Shown here: positions 25,319-33,761 of the stretch, in pieces | Layout of the letters: the number at the start of each line of letters is the position of its first letter | How positions within the stretch are numbered: position 1 is the stretch's first letter | Source of the DNA: JAIUNP01 sp020161975 | Lineage (GTDB): Bacteria > Pseudomonadota > Alphaproteobacteria > Rhizobiales > Beijerinckiaceae | DNA length: 64,000 nt | NCBI GenBank assembly: GCA_036745275.1 | Contig: DAIOGK010000003.1 | Location: 124,001-188,000, forward strand | Direction of reading: 5' to 3' | Position numbers and translations under genes: made by a program | Notes under the pieces: generated by a model | What the model was told of the DNA's origin: nothing | Database searches by the model: none | Seen by the model: the letters and a program-made list of their open reading frames with translations, nothing else

Positions 25319-26083
25319 ATGAAGCGTATTGTTTTGGCCGGCGTTGGTTTGGCTGTTCTTTCTGTTACTGCCAATGCTGCCGACCTTGGCTCGCGCAGGC
25401 GCCAGCCGGTGGTTGCGCCGGTTGCCATGGCTCCGGCCTTTACCTGGACGGGCATCTACGCCGGTGTGAACGCTGGTTATGCCTGGAACTCGGGCAATGA
25501 CTGGCGTACCCGTGGCGATGCGGCTTCGCTGGCCTATGCCGGTGCCGGCAACTTCCCCTATTCGACCTCGTTCTCGCGCGGCGGCTTTGTTGGTGGTGGC
25601 CAGCTTGGTGCCAACTACCAGATCGGCCGCTTCGTGGTCGGTGCCGAAACCGACATTATGGGCCTCGGCTCGTCGAAGAAGTCGAACTTCTGGCTGGCTT
25701 CGGGCACCTACGGTACCTTCAAGGATTCGAGTTCGTGGCTCGGCACGACCCGCGTTCGCCTCGGCTTCACGCCGGTTGACAACCTGCTGATCTACGGCAC
25801 GGGTGGTGCGGCTTACGGCAACGTGAAGCACAGCGCTTTCGTGGTCTCGCCGGGTGCCGGCGGAACCTGGGCCGGCTCGAAGTCCGATACGAAGTTCGGC
25901 TGGGCGCTCGGTGCGGGTGCGGAATACGCCTTCACCAACAACATCACCGGTCGTCTTGAGTATCTCTACTACGACCTCGGTCGCACGAATGTCGCTCTTG
26001 GTACGGCTGCCGGTGCTTCGCCGGTCATGCGTGCGGAGAACCGCGGCAATCTCGTCCGCGCGGGTCTGAACTACAAGTTCTGA
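25319..26083 (+). CDS. outer membrane beta-barrel protein, Omp25/RopB type
   Basis: 254 aa from the ATG at 25319 (GGAG six bases upstream); ATGs at 25301 and 25307 lack such a site. The signal peptide MKRIVLAGVGLAVLSVTANA is cleaved before ADLG. The barrel repeats start at FTWTGIYAGVNAGYAWN and include GGFVGGGQLGANYQIGRFVV, DNLLIYGTGGAAYG and GAGAEYAFTNNITGRLEYLY, ending LVRAGLNYKF with the terminal Phe recognised by BAM. This is an abundant porin-like envelope protein of Rhizobiales. A strong terminator follows. Confidence 0.95.
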   Translation: MKRIVLAGVGLAVLSVTANAADLGSRRRQPVVAPVAMAPAFTWTGIYAGVNAGYAWNSGNDWRTRGDAASLAYAGAGNFPYSTSFSRGGFVGGGQLGANYQIGRFVVGAETDIMGLGSSKKSNFWLASGTYGTFKDSSSWLGTTRVRLGFTPVDNLLIYGTGGAAYGNVKHSAFVVSPGAGGTWAGSKSDTKFGWALGAGAEYAFTNNITGRLEYLYYDLGRTNVALGTAAGASPVMRAENRGNLVRAGLNYKF

Positions 26084-26122
26084 GGCCTGTCGCCCTCGCC
26101 TGGCGAGGGCGTGGATAAAGAA

Positions 26123-26149
26123 AAAGCCCGGCGCGAGCCGGGCTTTTTT
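26123..26149 (+). terminator. rho-independent terminator of omp gene
   Basis: AAAGCCCGGC - GCGA - GCCGGGCTTT followed by further T residues. A 10-bp perfect stem with a GNRA-type loop, 40 bp after the outer-membrane gene. Confidence 0.93.
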
Positions 26150-26241
26150 GTTGATATCGAAGCTGTTGACACCTGAGCGTTCTCAACGAATTCGCATTCA
26201 CTCAAAACGCTCGATCTCTTTTCCGTCATCGCATCTCCTTC

Positions 26242-26261
26242 AGGCGAGCCAGAACTCGCCT
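26242..26261 (-). terminator. weak hairpin after cold-shock gene
   Basis: AGGCGAG - six bases - CTCGCCT, a perfect 7-bp stem about 15 bp past the stop of the cold-shock gene. No U tract follows on the minus strand, so it may be a stability element and not a terminator. Confidence 0.35.
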
Positions 26262-26275
26262 AGGTCGGACATGCG

Positions 26276-26488
26276 TCAGAGCGCGACGAGATTGATGGCC
26301 TTTGGCCCCTTACCCTTCTTGTCCGGCTCGATATCGAAGGAGATCTTCTGACCTTCCTTCAGGCCCGGCAAGCCCGCCGCCTGGAGCGCCGTGATATGGA
26401 CGAAGATGTCTGCCCCTCCCGAATCCGGCTTGATGAACCCATAGCCTTTTTCGGCATTGAAGAATTTCACAGTCCCTTGCTGCGCCAT
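26276..26488 (-). CDS. cold-shock domain protein
   Basis: 70 aa single CSD protein that binds single-stranded RNA/DNA. RNP1 is KGYGFIKPD and RNP2 DIFVHITAL, after GTVKFFNAE. The C-terminus ends KKGKGPKAINLVAL. The ATG at 26488 gives the normal CspA-type length; the longer frame upstream is not needed. The 185-bp gap to the rlmJ stop could hold a long cold-regulated 5' UTR. Confidence 0.96.
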   Translation of the reverse strand: MAQQGTVKFFNAEKGYGFIKPDSGGADIFVHITALQAAGLPGLKEGQKISFDIEPDKKGKGPKAINLVAL

Positions 26489-26673
26489 TGGCGATTTGCC
26501 TCCCATTATGCAGCCGGAGGCAACGCAGTCAGTTACCTCCAAAGTCGCGCTCTCACGGCCCTCCCAGGCGCATGTCGACCTTTTACCCTAACGAGTACAT
26601 TGCACGATTGCTCATTAATGCAAGTGAAAACAGTTCATTTATGGCTAAAGTCGTATCAATTTGGAATAATTTT

Positions 26674-27519
26674 CTATTCAGACGCAATGCACTCGACAAA
26701 CCCGTGTTGTCCGGTCCCTCGCGCCAGGCGCCGGGTCAGAAACGGCAGCAGGGTCCGCATCTCGCTTTCGAGCGTCCAGGGAGGGTTCACGATCACCAAT
26801 CCCGTTGCTGACAAGGGCGCATTCTCGCGCGGGCTCTCGATCACCAGTTCCAGCCGCAGAATGCGCGGAATACCGGTGGCGGCGAGCGCGGCCAGAAAAT
26901 CCCGGGTGCCCGGCCCAGGCTTGACCGGAAACCACAGCATGTAGATCCCCGTGGCCCATTTGCGGTGGGCACGGGCCAGTGCCTCGGCCATGCGGGTGAA
27001 TTCACCCGGTTCCTCGAAGGGGGGATCGATCAACACGAGGCCGCGTTTTTCGGGCGGAGGCACCTGGGCGTTCAGGGCGGTCCAGCCATCGAAGGCGAGA
27101 GCGCTGACGCGGCGGTCTCCGGCGCAGGCGGCCTTCAGTTGCTCCGCATCCGCCGGGTGCTTTTCGATGAAACTCAGGCGGTCCTGAGTGCGGCTGAGGT
27201 TCTGGATGATGCGGGGGGAGCCGGGATAGGACGGGCGGTCTGCCGCCATCATGGGCGCGACAATGTCGAGATAGGGTGCAAGCAGGGCCGCAATCTCCGG
27301 CGGCAGCGTGCCGGTGAGCAGGCGTCCGATGCCATCCTTCCATTCCGGATTGCGCTGGGCCGCCGGCGTCGTCAGGTCATAAACGCCGATGCCTGCATGG
27401 GTGTCGATGACACGATAGGGCGCGGGCTTTGCGTTCAGATGTGTCAGGATGCGTGCCAGCACGGCATGTTTCAGCACGTCCGCGAAGTTTCCGGCATGGA
27501 AGATGTGGCGATAGTTCAT
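26674..27519 (-). CDS. rlmJ: 23S rRNA (adenine2030-N6)-methyltransferase
   Basis: 281 aa. The start MNYRHIFHAGNFADVLKHA is the family hallmark. THAGIGVYDL is the SAM site and VLIDPPFEEPGEF the catalytic (D/N)PPF/Y-type motif. It methylates A2030 of 23S rRNA. Monocistronic and divergent from a small exported-protein gene. Confidence 0.95.
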   Translation of the reverse strand: MNYRHIFHAGNFADVLKHAVLARILTHLNAKPAPYRVIDTHAGIGVYDLTTPAAQRNPEWKDGIGRLLTGTLPPEIAALLAPYLDIVAPMMAADRPSYPGSPRIIQNLSRTQDRLSFIEKHPADAEQLKAACAGDRRVSALAFDGWTALNAQVPPPEKRGLVLIDPPFEEPGEFTRMAEALARAHRKWATGIYMLWFPVKPGPGTRDFLAALAATGIPRILRLELVIESPRENAPLSATGLVIVNPPWTLESEMRTLLPFLTRRLARGTGQHGFVECIASE

Positions 27520-27741
27520 ATCCTGCTTGTGCGGTGTCGGAAAGCCAAGCGCAAGCCTGCCGATGTGTGCCTGTCGTATGCCGGCGCTGCTCCTGTCCTT
27601 GCCGTGATGCGCGTCAGTCCTTGCAAAAAGGCAGTTTGCGTAAAATTTTCACAGTCACGGAAACCGGATGTCAGAAGATGGGCGCTAAAACAGGCTGTAA
27701 TCACCAGAAACCTCACCACGGAACTGGTTCATAGGTGCAGT

Positions 27742-28056
27742 ATGAAATCGCTTGGATTGCTAGGCATTGTCGGGATGGGGTACGCGCTGGGTTCGCCCGG
27801 CTTTGTTTCGGACATGCCGAAAGGATTGTCTGTGCCGCTGACGGCCTTTCATCAGGACGTCAACCGCGCCATCGGTGAGTTCACCGGACACAAGGCCAGG
27901 ATTGTTGCTGCGGCAACGGCTGCAGGCAACAACACCGTTCAGGGGCTGTCGCAGGTCAGATCTGCGAAGGAACTTGAGCAGGCGCGGCAGCAGTCCATCG
28001 AGATGGTTCAGAACAAAGCTGCCGCCGTGCTTGTCATCGTGCCGCGGGTAAACTGA
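27742..28056 (+). CDS. small hypothetical exported or anchored protein
   Basis: 104 aa. The N-terminus MKSLGLLGIVGMGYALGSPG is a short basic-hydrophobic signal or anchor. The rest is Ala/Gln-rich and helical (AAATAAGNNTVQGLSQVRSA, KELEQARQQSIEMVQNKAAA). Codon use looks coding, but no strong ribosome-binding site is visible. It overlaps the convergent RNase T2 stop by 23 bp. No family recognised. Confidence 0.5.
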   Translation: MKSLGLLGIVGMGYALGSPGFVSDMPKGLSVPLTAFHQDVNRAIGEFTGHKARIVAAATAAGNNTVQGLSQVRSAKELEQARQQSIEMVQNKAAAVLVIVPRVN

Positions 28057-28714
28057 CCTCTCGCGACCGGCAACTCGACCGGTTCACTTCCACGCAGGGT
28101 GTGAACGCCCGCAGATCCTTTGAGAGGCAGAGGCGGACTTCCGTTACCTGCCCGCGTTTGCATTGCACAGACATCATGTCCACCCGAAGGCCGCGGTTGG
28201 CATCGACGAAGGCGCGCTCGATTTCTTGCGGGCTCGTTTCGATATCCCTGTTCGGACGCTCGAACAGGCGCGGAATCACCACTTTCGCCCGGGCCTCCGC
28301 CACATCATCAAAATATTCGGACGGTCCCTTGCCCGAGCAGGTGCCGTGCTTGTTCCATTCATAGCGGGCCAGCCGCTCATCGGGGAATAGATCGGCAGCC
28401 TTCTCCATGGCCGCGCGCGGAATCGGTCGGTTCACAGCGCTGCAATTGGAGGGGTAGCCGCGTTCATGCTGCGGCCACAGGCCGTGGATGACGAACTCCG
28501 AACGCTGGCGAAAGCCGCATTGCGTCTGGCTGCGGCGTCCGGCTTCCGTCTGGCAGAAGCTCGGCGACCAGGAGAGCGCGAGCACATAAAAATCGAAGAC
28601 GCCGGGAGTATCGCCCCGCCCACCCCGATCACGAAAGCCCTGGGCTTCGGCGGGGAGCGCAACGAAAAGCAGCAGCAGCCCTGCCAGCAGGCGGTGTGCG
28701 GCGGCTGGAATCAC
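28034..28714 (-). CDS. secreted ribonuclease T2 family
   Basis: 226 aa from the GTG at 28714, whose GTGA overlaps the upstream stop; a TTG at 28750 is a worse alternative. The signal peptide (HRLLAGLLLLFVALPAEAQG) sends it to the periplasm. The two conserved active-site segments of T2 RNases are present: FVIHGLWPQHERGYPSNC (CAS I) and RYEWNKHGTCSG (CAS II), with Cys pairs for disulfides. It should cut RNA non-specifically outside the cytoplasm. It is co-translated with the exported protein upstream. Confidence 0.92.
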   Translation of the reverse strand: MIPAAAHRLLAGLLLLFVALPAEAQGFRDRGGRGDTPGVFDFYVLALSWSPSFCQTEAGRRSQTQCGFRQRSEFVIHGLWPQHERGYPSNCSAVNRPIPRAAMEKAADLFPDERLARYEWNKHGTCSGKGPSEYFDDVAEARAKVVIPRLFERPNRDIETSPQEIERAFVDANRGLRVDMMSVQCKRGQVTEVRLCLSKDLRAFTPCVEVNRSSCRSREVSLPAAR

Positions 28715-29142
28715 GGACGGGCGGCTTTGCACTCGGGTGCGCTCGCCCAATTCCGGTCATAGGCCGCCACGCAGAAATGCACACCGTAGCTGTAGCCAAG
28801 GATGCCGGCATCCTCGATGACGGAATAGATCATCGGGCTGGTCTTGCCGCTCGACAGATGCACCCGCGCCGTGCAGTAGCGCCGGGGGATGAGATCAAGG
28901 CCGTTGGCGCGGAAGTCGGTGGTTTGCACACGGTCAACCGCCGTGATCGTCAGGCCGGACTGCCAGTAATTGGCTTCCTTGCTGGCAAAGCGCGACTGAA
29001 TCTTGCTGATCACGCCGGCATCGTCGCATCCGGGCAACTGCGCCTTGTAGGGCCACCAGCGTTCTTCGGCCGGAATCTGCTCGCGCGCGCTGGCGGCAAC
29101 CGACGTCGTGACAAGCAAGATACCGAGGGCCAGGCGCAGCAT
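28711..29142 (-). CDS. hypothetical periplasmic protein
   Basis: 143 aa from the ATG at 29142 (29151 is possible). The signal peptide MLRLALGILLVTTSVAASA ends before REQIP. The mature part has four Cys (GCDDAG, RRYCTARV, VHFCVAAY, PECKAARP) that may form disulfides. The sequence RYCTARVHLSSGKTSPMIYS followed by YGVHFCVAAYDRNWA is typical of small rhizobial exported proteins without assigned function. It is coupled to the RNase T2 gene by GTGA. Confidence 0.75.
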   Translation of the reverse strand: MLRLALGILLVTTSVAASAREQIPAEERWWPYKAQLPGCDDAGVISKIQSRFASKEANYWQSGLTITAVDRVQTTDFRANGLDLIPRRYCTARVHLSSGKTSPMIYSVIEDAGILGYSYGVHFCVAAYDRNWASAPECKAARP

Positions 29143-29223
29143 TCCATCCATCCGTCGAATCCGGCGCAACAGGGCGCGTTACGAATGGTCTAGACTGCCG
29201 CCCTTGCCGACGCAAGAGAATGG

Positions 29224-30258
29224 TTAACGGTTGCTTTTCTGCCGGCCGGGGTGCTGGCGCAGCACGGGCGGGTCATCCTTGGAGGGGATCGAGCCAGTGA
29301 CGTCGAAATACTTGCCATTGAAGTCAGGCTCGTTGCGCAGATCCTCGAAATCGTTCTCGCCGTCACCGACCTGATTCACATCGAATGACGAGCCGTGCGC
29401 CGGCGCAAGGCGCGGCCCGGGAACAGGCTTGAACACCGGTGCGCTCGACATCAGCGGCGGCGGTTCGGCAGGCATGGCGGAGGGTGGGGCCGGCATATCC
29501 ACCTTCGGACGGCAAACGCGACGGTCGCCGCGCGCGTTGTGGCGGGCGAGATCGAGATGCAGATGGTTGTAGTGCAGCGCGTCCGAACCCGGCGCGAGAA
29601 CGGTGGAGAAGCGATTGCAGGCCAGATGCGTAATCTCGCGCAGGAAGCCCTGCTCGTCGGCGCGTCCGCGCCACCCTTTCTCCACGCTGACCGTGCGACC
29701 GTCGGCCAGCCTGAACGCCTTGGCGTCGATGGCATTGGCAAAGGAATGTTCGGACAGCCGCGCGCCGGAGCGGTGGTTCATCGGGCGGCAGGCAAAGGAG
29801 CCATAGGTGATGAATTCAATCACGGGCTGGCCAAACCAGGTCATCGCGGCCGATTGTACATCCTGTCCCAGCCATTCATCTACTGCCGAAACCATGGGGC
29901 AGGAGAGGGTGGCGGTGGGGGTGATCGAGGTCAACATCAGGTTGCCGCTGGTCAGGATCAGGTTGCCACGATCGGAATAGTCGGTGGCGACGGGCGCGGC
30001 GAGGGCGGCGACTTTCAGCGGCGAGTTCGCGCCGCAGATGCCCGGCCCGTCGATGGCCTTGGTGATCTTGACATACTGGCTTTCCCGCACCTTGCCCGAG
30101 CGCATGCAGGTCGCCTCCGCCTGATCGCGCCAGACGGGCCGGGATTCGCGCCGGAAACTGCCGCAGGCTGTGACGGTCAACGCCAGTGCGCCTGCAACCG
30201 CCAGAAGCGTTGCAAGCCGGCGCCGGCCGACAGACAGGGTGAAGGAATGCCTCAACAT
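29224..30258 (-). CDS. extensin-like (DUF882-related peptidase fold) lipoprotein
   Basis: 344 aa. The lipoprotein signal ends at VTACGS (lipobox TAC), so it is envelope-anchored. The extensin-like C-terminal domain (about 95-250) has YGSFACRPMNHRSGARLSEH, SFANAIDAKAFRL and HYNHLHLDLARH. The His and Asp of SEHSFANAID and the HxH of HYNHLHLD match metal-binding peptidoglycan carboxypeptidase-type sites. The tail (about 255-344) is Pro-rich and probably disordered. A cell-wall role is likely but not shown. Confidence 0.88.
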   Translation of the reverse strand: MLRHSFTLSVGRRRLATLLAVAGALALTVTACGSFRRESRPVWRDQAEATCMRSGKVRESQYVKITKAIDGPGICGANSPLKVAALAAPVATDYSDRGNLILTSGNLMLTSITPTATLSCPMVSAVDEWLGQDVQSAAMTWFGQPVIEFITYGSFACRPMNHRSGARLSEHSFANAIDAKAFRLADGRTVSVEKGWRGRADEQGFLREITHLACNRFSTVLAPGSDALHYNHLHLDLARHNARGDRRVCRPKVDMPAPPSAMPAEPPPLMSSAPVFKPVPGPRLAPAHGSSFDVNQVGDGENDFEDLRNEPDFNGKYFDVTGSIPSKDDPPVLRQHPGRQKSNR

Positions 30259-30316
30259 GAGGCGTAAAATCGCGCGTTTCCGGAAACGGACCGCTAAGGA
30301 AGGTGGTTAACCTTTT

Positions 30317-30697
30317 CTACCCGCTGAAAAACATGCGTCCGATGATGCGGTGCGGCAGGAGGGTGAACAGGCCGGCCACGGTCAGACCGAACATCGCGCC
30401 GCGCATGGCTCTGGCGTGAAGGCCGGTGCGCCCGGCGCGGATGGCAATGACACCGACAGCAACCGAGACGAGCGCGACAACTGACAGCAGATGGATGACC
30501 GACCAGTCGCGCCCGATGCCGAAGGAGGTCAATGCGGTCAAAACCAGTGCGAGGCCGGCCCCACGGCCAAGCGCCCGATGCAGCCGCGTGCCCTTCCGGG
30601 TAGAGAAAATCGCCGCCCCTGGGACAAGGGCGGCGATGGCTAGGGCCACATGCGCCTTGATGAGCGGCGTGGCGGTGATCAGGGGTTCAAGGCTCAC
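30317..30697 (-). CDS. small membrane protein, DUF2306-like
   Basis: 126 aa with four hydrophobic segments. Conserved-looking blocks are IKAHVALAIAALVPGAAIF, KGTRLHRALGRG, HLLSVVALVSVAVGVIAIR and MRGAMFGLTVAGLFTLLPHR. The pattern matches the DUF2306 family of predicted membrane proteins. Overlaps the DUF2852 gene by four bases (ATGA). The function is unknown. Confidence 0.75.
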   Translation of the reverse strand: MSLEPLITATPLIKAHVALAIAALVPGAAIFSTRKGTRLHRALGRGAGLALVLTALTSFGIGRDWSVIHLLSVVALVSVAVGVIAIRAGRTGLHARAMRGAMFGLTVAGLFTLLPHRIIGRMFFSG

Positions 30698-31173
30698 GCC
30701 ACGGTGTTTCCGCCAGGGCCGGCGGATGTGCGGGCGGCCATGAAGCGCTCGAACTCCTCGCGATCCTTTGCGCGACGCAAGTCGGTCACGAACATCGAGA
30801 ACTCGCGCTCGGCGTCGGCCAATTTCTGGCGCTCCCGCTCGATTCGCTCGATTTCCGCGCGGCGCCAGTCGTCGAAGGCGACGTTGCCGGTGGAAGCGGT
30901 GAAGGGCGCACGGGCACGGTCAAACAGGTCTGCGATGGGCATCTCACCTCCACGGCGACGGAAGATATTGTAGAACAGGATAGCCAGGCCGATCGGCCAC
31001 CACAGGATGAAGCCGAAGATCATCGCGGCAAGTCCGAGCGGGCCAAGCTTCCACCAGCTGCCACAGGCCTGCCCCTCCCGTCCGATGCCGCCGCTGGGCC
31101 AGAACGGACCGGGGTTAGGGCCATTTGCGCCGGCGGCATAGGCGCTGGAATTCCAGGTACACTTGCGGGACAT
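30694..31173 (-). CDS. DUF2852 protein
   Basis: 159 aa. A Gly/Pro-rich N-terminus, one or two close membrane segments (LGLAAMIFGFILWWPIGLAI), then a charged helical C-terminus with RRAEIERIERERQKLADAE and FSMFVTDLRRAKDREEFERF. This is the typical layout of the alphaproteobacterial DUF2852 family. It starts 97 bp after the stop of the TetR gene and is co-translated with the membrane protein downstream. Confidence 0.88.
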   Translation of the reverse strand: MSRKCTWNSSAYAAGANGPNPGPFWPSGGIGREGQACGSWWKLGPLGLAAMIFGFILWWPIGLAILFYNIFRRRGGEMPIADLFDRARAPFTASTGNVAFDDWRRAEIERIERERQKLADAEREFSMFVTDLRRAKDREEFERFMAARTSAGPGGNTVA

Positions 31174-31190
31174 TCAAGTCTCCATCGTGA

Positions 31191-31209
31191 ATGTTACGGT
31201 TTTTAACAT
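31191..31209. promoter_or_regulatory. short inverted repeat upstream of DUF2852 gene
   Basis: ATGTTA - CGGTTTT - TAACAT, a 6-bp inverted repeat 18 bp upstream of the DUF2852 start, in an AT-rich stretch. It could be an operator or part of a promoter. It is short enough to arise by chance. Confidence 0.25.
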
Positions 31210-31270
31210 ATGGGCAGGAAGACGCTTTTGCAAGATCAGTCTGGATGAATGTTTTGTCACAATTGCCAGG

Positions 31271-31900
31271 TCACGGGGCAGGGGGCGCAGCGACAATTGC
31301 CGCGCGAATCAGGGCCTCGGTGCCTTCCCGGAGGATCGTTTCAGGCACCACGCCCGCTGCGGGCGTCAGGCGGCCGGTCTGGGCGAGCGTGGCAACCCCA
31401 TGGGAGAGTGCCCAGACCTTGACCGCCAGCGGGTAGGCGCCGGCAGAGTTGATGCCCGTGCTGGCCAGAGTGCGGGCGAGCCCCTGCATCAAGGTGTCGA
31501 AGGCAGCGGTGCTGGCGCGGGCAAGGTCGGGGTCGGAATAGGCGACGGTGGAGGAGAACATGGCGGCATAGGCGCCGGGCCGTTCGCGCGCGAAGGCAAT
31601 ATAAGCATCGCCCATGGCGCCAAAACTCTCCCGCGGTTCTGTCGTTGTGGCTGCCGCCGCGCGTAGGCGCAGGGAAAAGTCGTTGAAGCCGCGGCGGGCA
31701 ACCGCGCCCACCAGCGCGTTGAGATCGGCATAATGGCGGTAGATGGCGGCCGTGCTCACGCCGGCGACGCGCGCCATTTCCGACAGCGAAAGGCCGGCAG
31801 GGCCACGCTGGGCGATCTGCTGCTCGGCAAGGTCCAGCAGCGTTTCCCTGAGGTTGCCGTGGTGGTAGCGGTCCTTGGCCTTTCGGGCGAATATCGCCAT
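31271..31900 (-). CDS. TetR-family regulator
   Basis: 209 aa. The N-terminus DRYHHGNLRETLLDLAEQQI and the helix-turn-helix GLSLSEMARVAGVSTAAIYR followed by HYADLNALV are the classic TetR subgroup starting YHHGNLR. The ligand-binding domain has AYIAFARERPGAYAAMFSS. It is divergent from the amidase gene, which may be its target; no clear operator was found between them. Confidence 0.88.
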   Translation of the reverse strand: MAIFARKAKDRYHHGNLRETLLDLAEQQIAQRGPAGLSLSEMARVAGVSTAAIYRHYADLNALVGAVARRGFNDFSLRLRAAAATTTEPRESFGAMGDAYIAFARERPGAYAAMFSSTVAYSDPDLARASTAAFDTLMQGLARTLASTGINSAGAYPLAVKVWALSHGVATLAQTGRLTPAAGVVPETILREGTEALIRAAIVAAPPAP

Positions 31901-32054
31901 GCGTGCCGTTCCTTCCGGATGCGTTGTCGGCTTTTATCGCGACGGGACAGGTCGCGCAAAGTGAAGGGTGATGATTTTCAGACGGGCCTGTCACCCGGCA
32001 ATTGCCGCGCGTGGCATTTCATTCTACCCCTCGACCGTTGGAGGACTGACGACC

Positions 32055-33314
32055 ATGCTGCGTGCGCTTGATCTTGCGGAAGCCCTTGAGGCGGGGGATG
32101 TGACGCCGCGTGGCGTTGTCGAGCTCATCGTTGAAGCTGTGGCCGAGCGCGAGGCCGAACTCGGTGCCTTCGCCCATCTTGACCTCGACCTGTTGCGTGC
32201 GGCGGCGTCGCGCGGCGAATTTTCCGGACCCCTTCATGGCCTGCCGGTCGCCTTCAAAGACATCATCGACACCGCGAGCCTGCCCACTGAATACGGTTCG
32301 CCGATCTACAAGGGCTGGAAGCCGAAAGCGGATGCCGCCATCGTGACGATGACCGAGGCTGCCGGCGGGCTGATGCTGGGCAAGGCGGCGACCTGCGAGT
32401 TTGCCTTTCTCAACCCCGCGCCAACGCTGAACCCCTTCGATGCGGCGCGCACACCTGGCGGGTCGTCTGCCGGATCAGCAGCGGGGGTCGCTGCGGGCAT
32501 GATGCCGCTGGCCTTCGGCACGCAGACCGGCGGCTCGGTCATCCGCCCGGCGAGCTATTGCGGGGTTGCGGCGATCAAGCCATCCTTCCGCCTGTTGCCG
32601 ACGGTGGGGGTTAAAACAGGGGCCTGGACCCTCGATACACTTGGGCTGTTCGGGGCGCGCGTTGTGGATGTCGCCTTCGGTCTGGCTGCAATTTCAGGGC
32701 GCGACCTGCGCGTCGATGGGCGGGATTTCGGCGCGCCGGTGCTGGGCGTGACGCGGTTGCCGTTCGCAGGTGCCATGGCCCCGGAAGCCGAAGCGGCCCT
32801 TGATGTTGCCATAAGGGCGGCGGAACGGGCCGGCGCCAGTGTTGTGGACGTGACTTTGCCGCCTGAATGGGCCGCGGCGCAGGCCGCCCACGCAACGATC
32901 TACAGTTTTGAGGGTGCACACGCGCTTTCCTGGGAAATCGCCCATCACAAAGACAAGCTTTCGGGGATTCTTCGTCAGCATTTTGCCCCCGAAGTGCCAA
33001 TATCCGTCGAGGCCTACGACGAGGCGCGCGGTATCGCCAAACGGGCGCGGCGGGCCTCACACGGTGTCTTCTCGGGGATTGATGCGCTGCTGACGTATTC
33101 GGCAACGGGCGTCGCGCCCGACCGTTCGAGCACGGGTGATGCGGCCTGCAACAAGCTTTTCACCCTGCTTGGCACGCCAGCTGTGAATGTGCCAGGGCTC
33201 CATTTTGCGGAGGGCCTGCCGATGGGGCTCCAAGTCATTTCTGCTTTTGGTGAAGATCATCGCGCGTTGGCCGCGGCTCATTATGTTGAGAATTTGCTTA
33301 TGTCCACACAATGA
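32055..33314 (+). CDS. amidase signature family hydrolase
   Basis: 419 aa. The Ser-cisSer-Lys catalytic triad is intact: Lys in LPVAFKDIIDT, the Gly/Ser stretch RTPGGSSAGSAAGVAAGM, and Ser in FGTQTGGSVIRPASYCG. It hydrolyses an amide of unknown identity. It is related to GatA and aryl-acylamidases but stands alone, without gatB/C. The ATG at 32055 has GGAGGA upstream; the longer frame to 31968 is unlikely. Its last bases overlap a small AT-rich ORF (ATGA). Confidence 0.9.
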   Translation: MLRALDLAEALEAGDVTPRGVVELIVEAVAEREAELGAFAHLDLDLLRAAASRGEFSGPLHGLPVAFKDIIDTASLPTEYGSPIYKGWKPKADAAIVTMTEAAGGLMLGKAATCEFAFLNPAPTLNPFDAARTPGGSSAGSAAGVAAGMMPLAFGTQTGGSVIRPASYCGVAAIKPSFRLLPTVGVKTGAWTLDTLGLFGARVVDVAFGLAAISGRDLRVDGRDFGAPVLGVTRLPFAGAMAPEAEAALDVAIRAAERAGASVVDVTLPPEWAAAQAAHATIYSFEGAHALSWEIAHHKDKLSGILRQHFAPEVPISVEAYDEARGIAKRARRASHGVFSGIDALLTYSATGVAPDRSSTGDAACNKLFTLLGTPAVNVPGLHFAEGLPMGLQVISAFGEDHRALAAAHYVENLLMSTQ

Positions 33315-33457
33315 AGAAAAAAATTCTCTCTATATTACTATCAATTCCAATACTATTTTTTGAATTAAGGAATTTTTTGCGATTGATGCATGGCTATAGT
33401 GCTTCATGTTATAAGGGGGGCTTCACAACGGCAAAAAAGTGGCTAATATGGGGTTAA
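33311..33457 (+). CDS. small AT-rich ORF coupled to amidase stop
   Basis: 48 codons, ATG overlapping the amidase TGA as ATGA. The translation starts MKKKILSILLSIPILFFELR, a Lys-rich head plus a hydrophobic stretch, and ends TTAKKWLIWG. Codons are strikingly AT-rich (AAA, ATA, TTA, AAT), unlike neighbours. It might be a small exported/membrane peptide or an accidental frame in an AT-rich promoter region. No family known. Confidence 0.3.
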   Translation: MKKKILSILLSIPILFFELRNFLRLMHGYSASCYKGGFTTAKKWLIWG

Positions 33458-33480
33458 CAGTTTGAACTGGAGTGCGCATC

Positions 33481-33564
33481 ATGGGTCTTTCCTTTCGGTT
33501 GGATTATATCGCGATGGTGGCCTCTTTCCTCGTTTTGGCGGGGATCGTGTTCGGCGCCCTTTGA
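33481..33564 (+). CDS. 27-aa putative membrane peptide
   Basis: 27 codons: a polar head (MGLSFRLDYIAM) then one hydrophobic segment (VASFLVLAGIVFGAL). The start has CTGGAGTGCGCATC upstream, a good ribosome-binding site. A strong rho-independent terminator begins 28 bp after the stop, so it looks like a small independent gene. Codons are GC-type again. Below usual annotation size; the function is unknown. Confidence 0.55.
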   Translation: MGLSFRLDYIAMVASFLVLAGIVFGAL

Positions 33565-33591
33565 CCACCTAGCCGTTATTGGTCAATTTTC

Positions 33592-33620
33592 AAAAGCCGC
33601 CCCCGCCGGGGCGGCTTTTT
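33592..33620 (+). terminator. rho-independent terminator after 27-aa gene
   Basis: AAAAGCCGCCCC - CGCC - GGGGCGGCTTTT followed by one more T. A perfect 12-bp stem with a four-base loop and U run. Confidence 0.95.
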
Positions 33621-33761
33621 CATTCTCGCGAATCCTTGCAGGAACAGCGGGCTGGTTCTGTGGGCTGGCTTCGATCGTGCGGATGATGGTTGGAAAGCCT
33701 TCTTAGCCACTTGTTTGCAAACCGGCCTTCGGTAAGGTTCGGCCATTGCAGAGGTGCTGTG

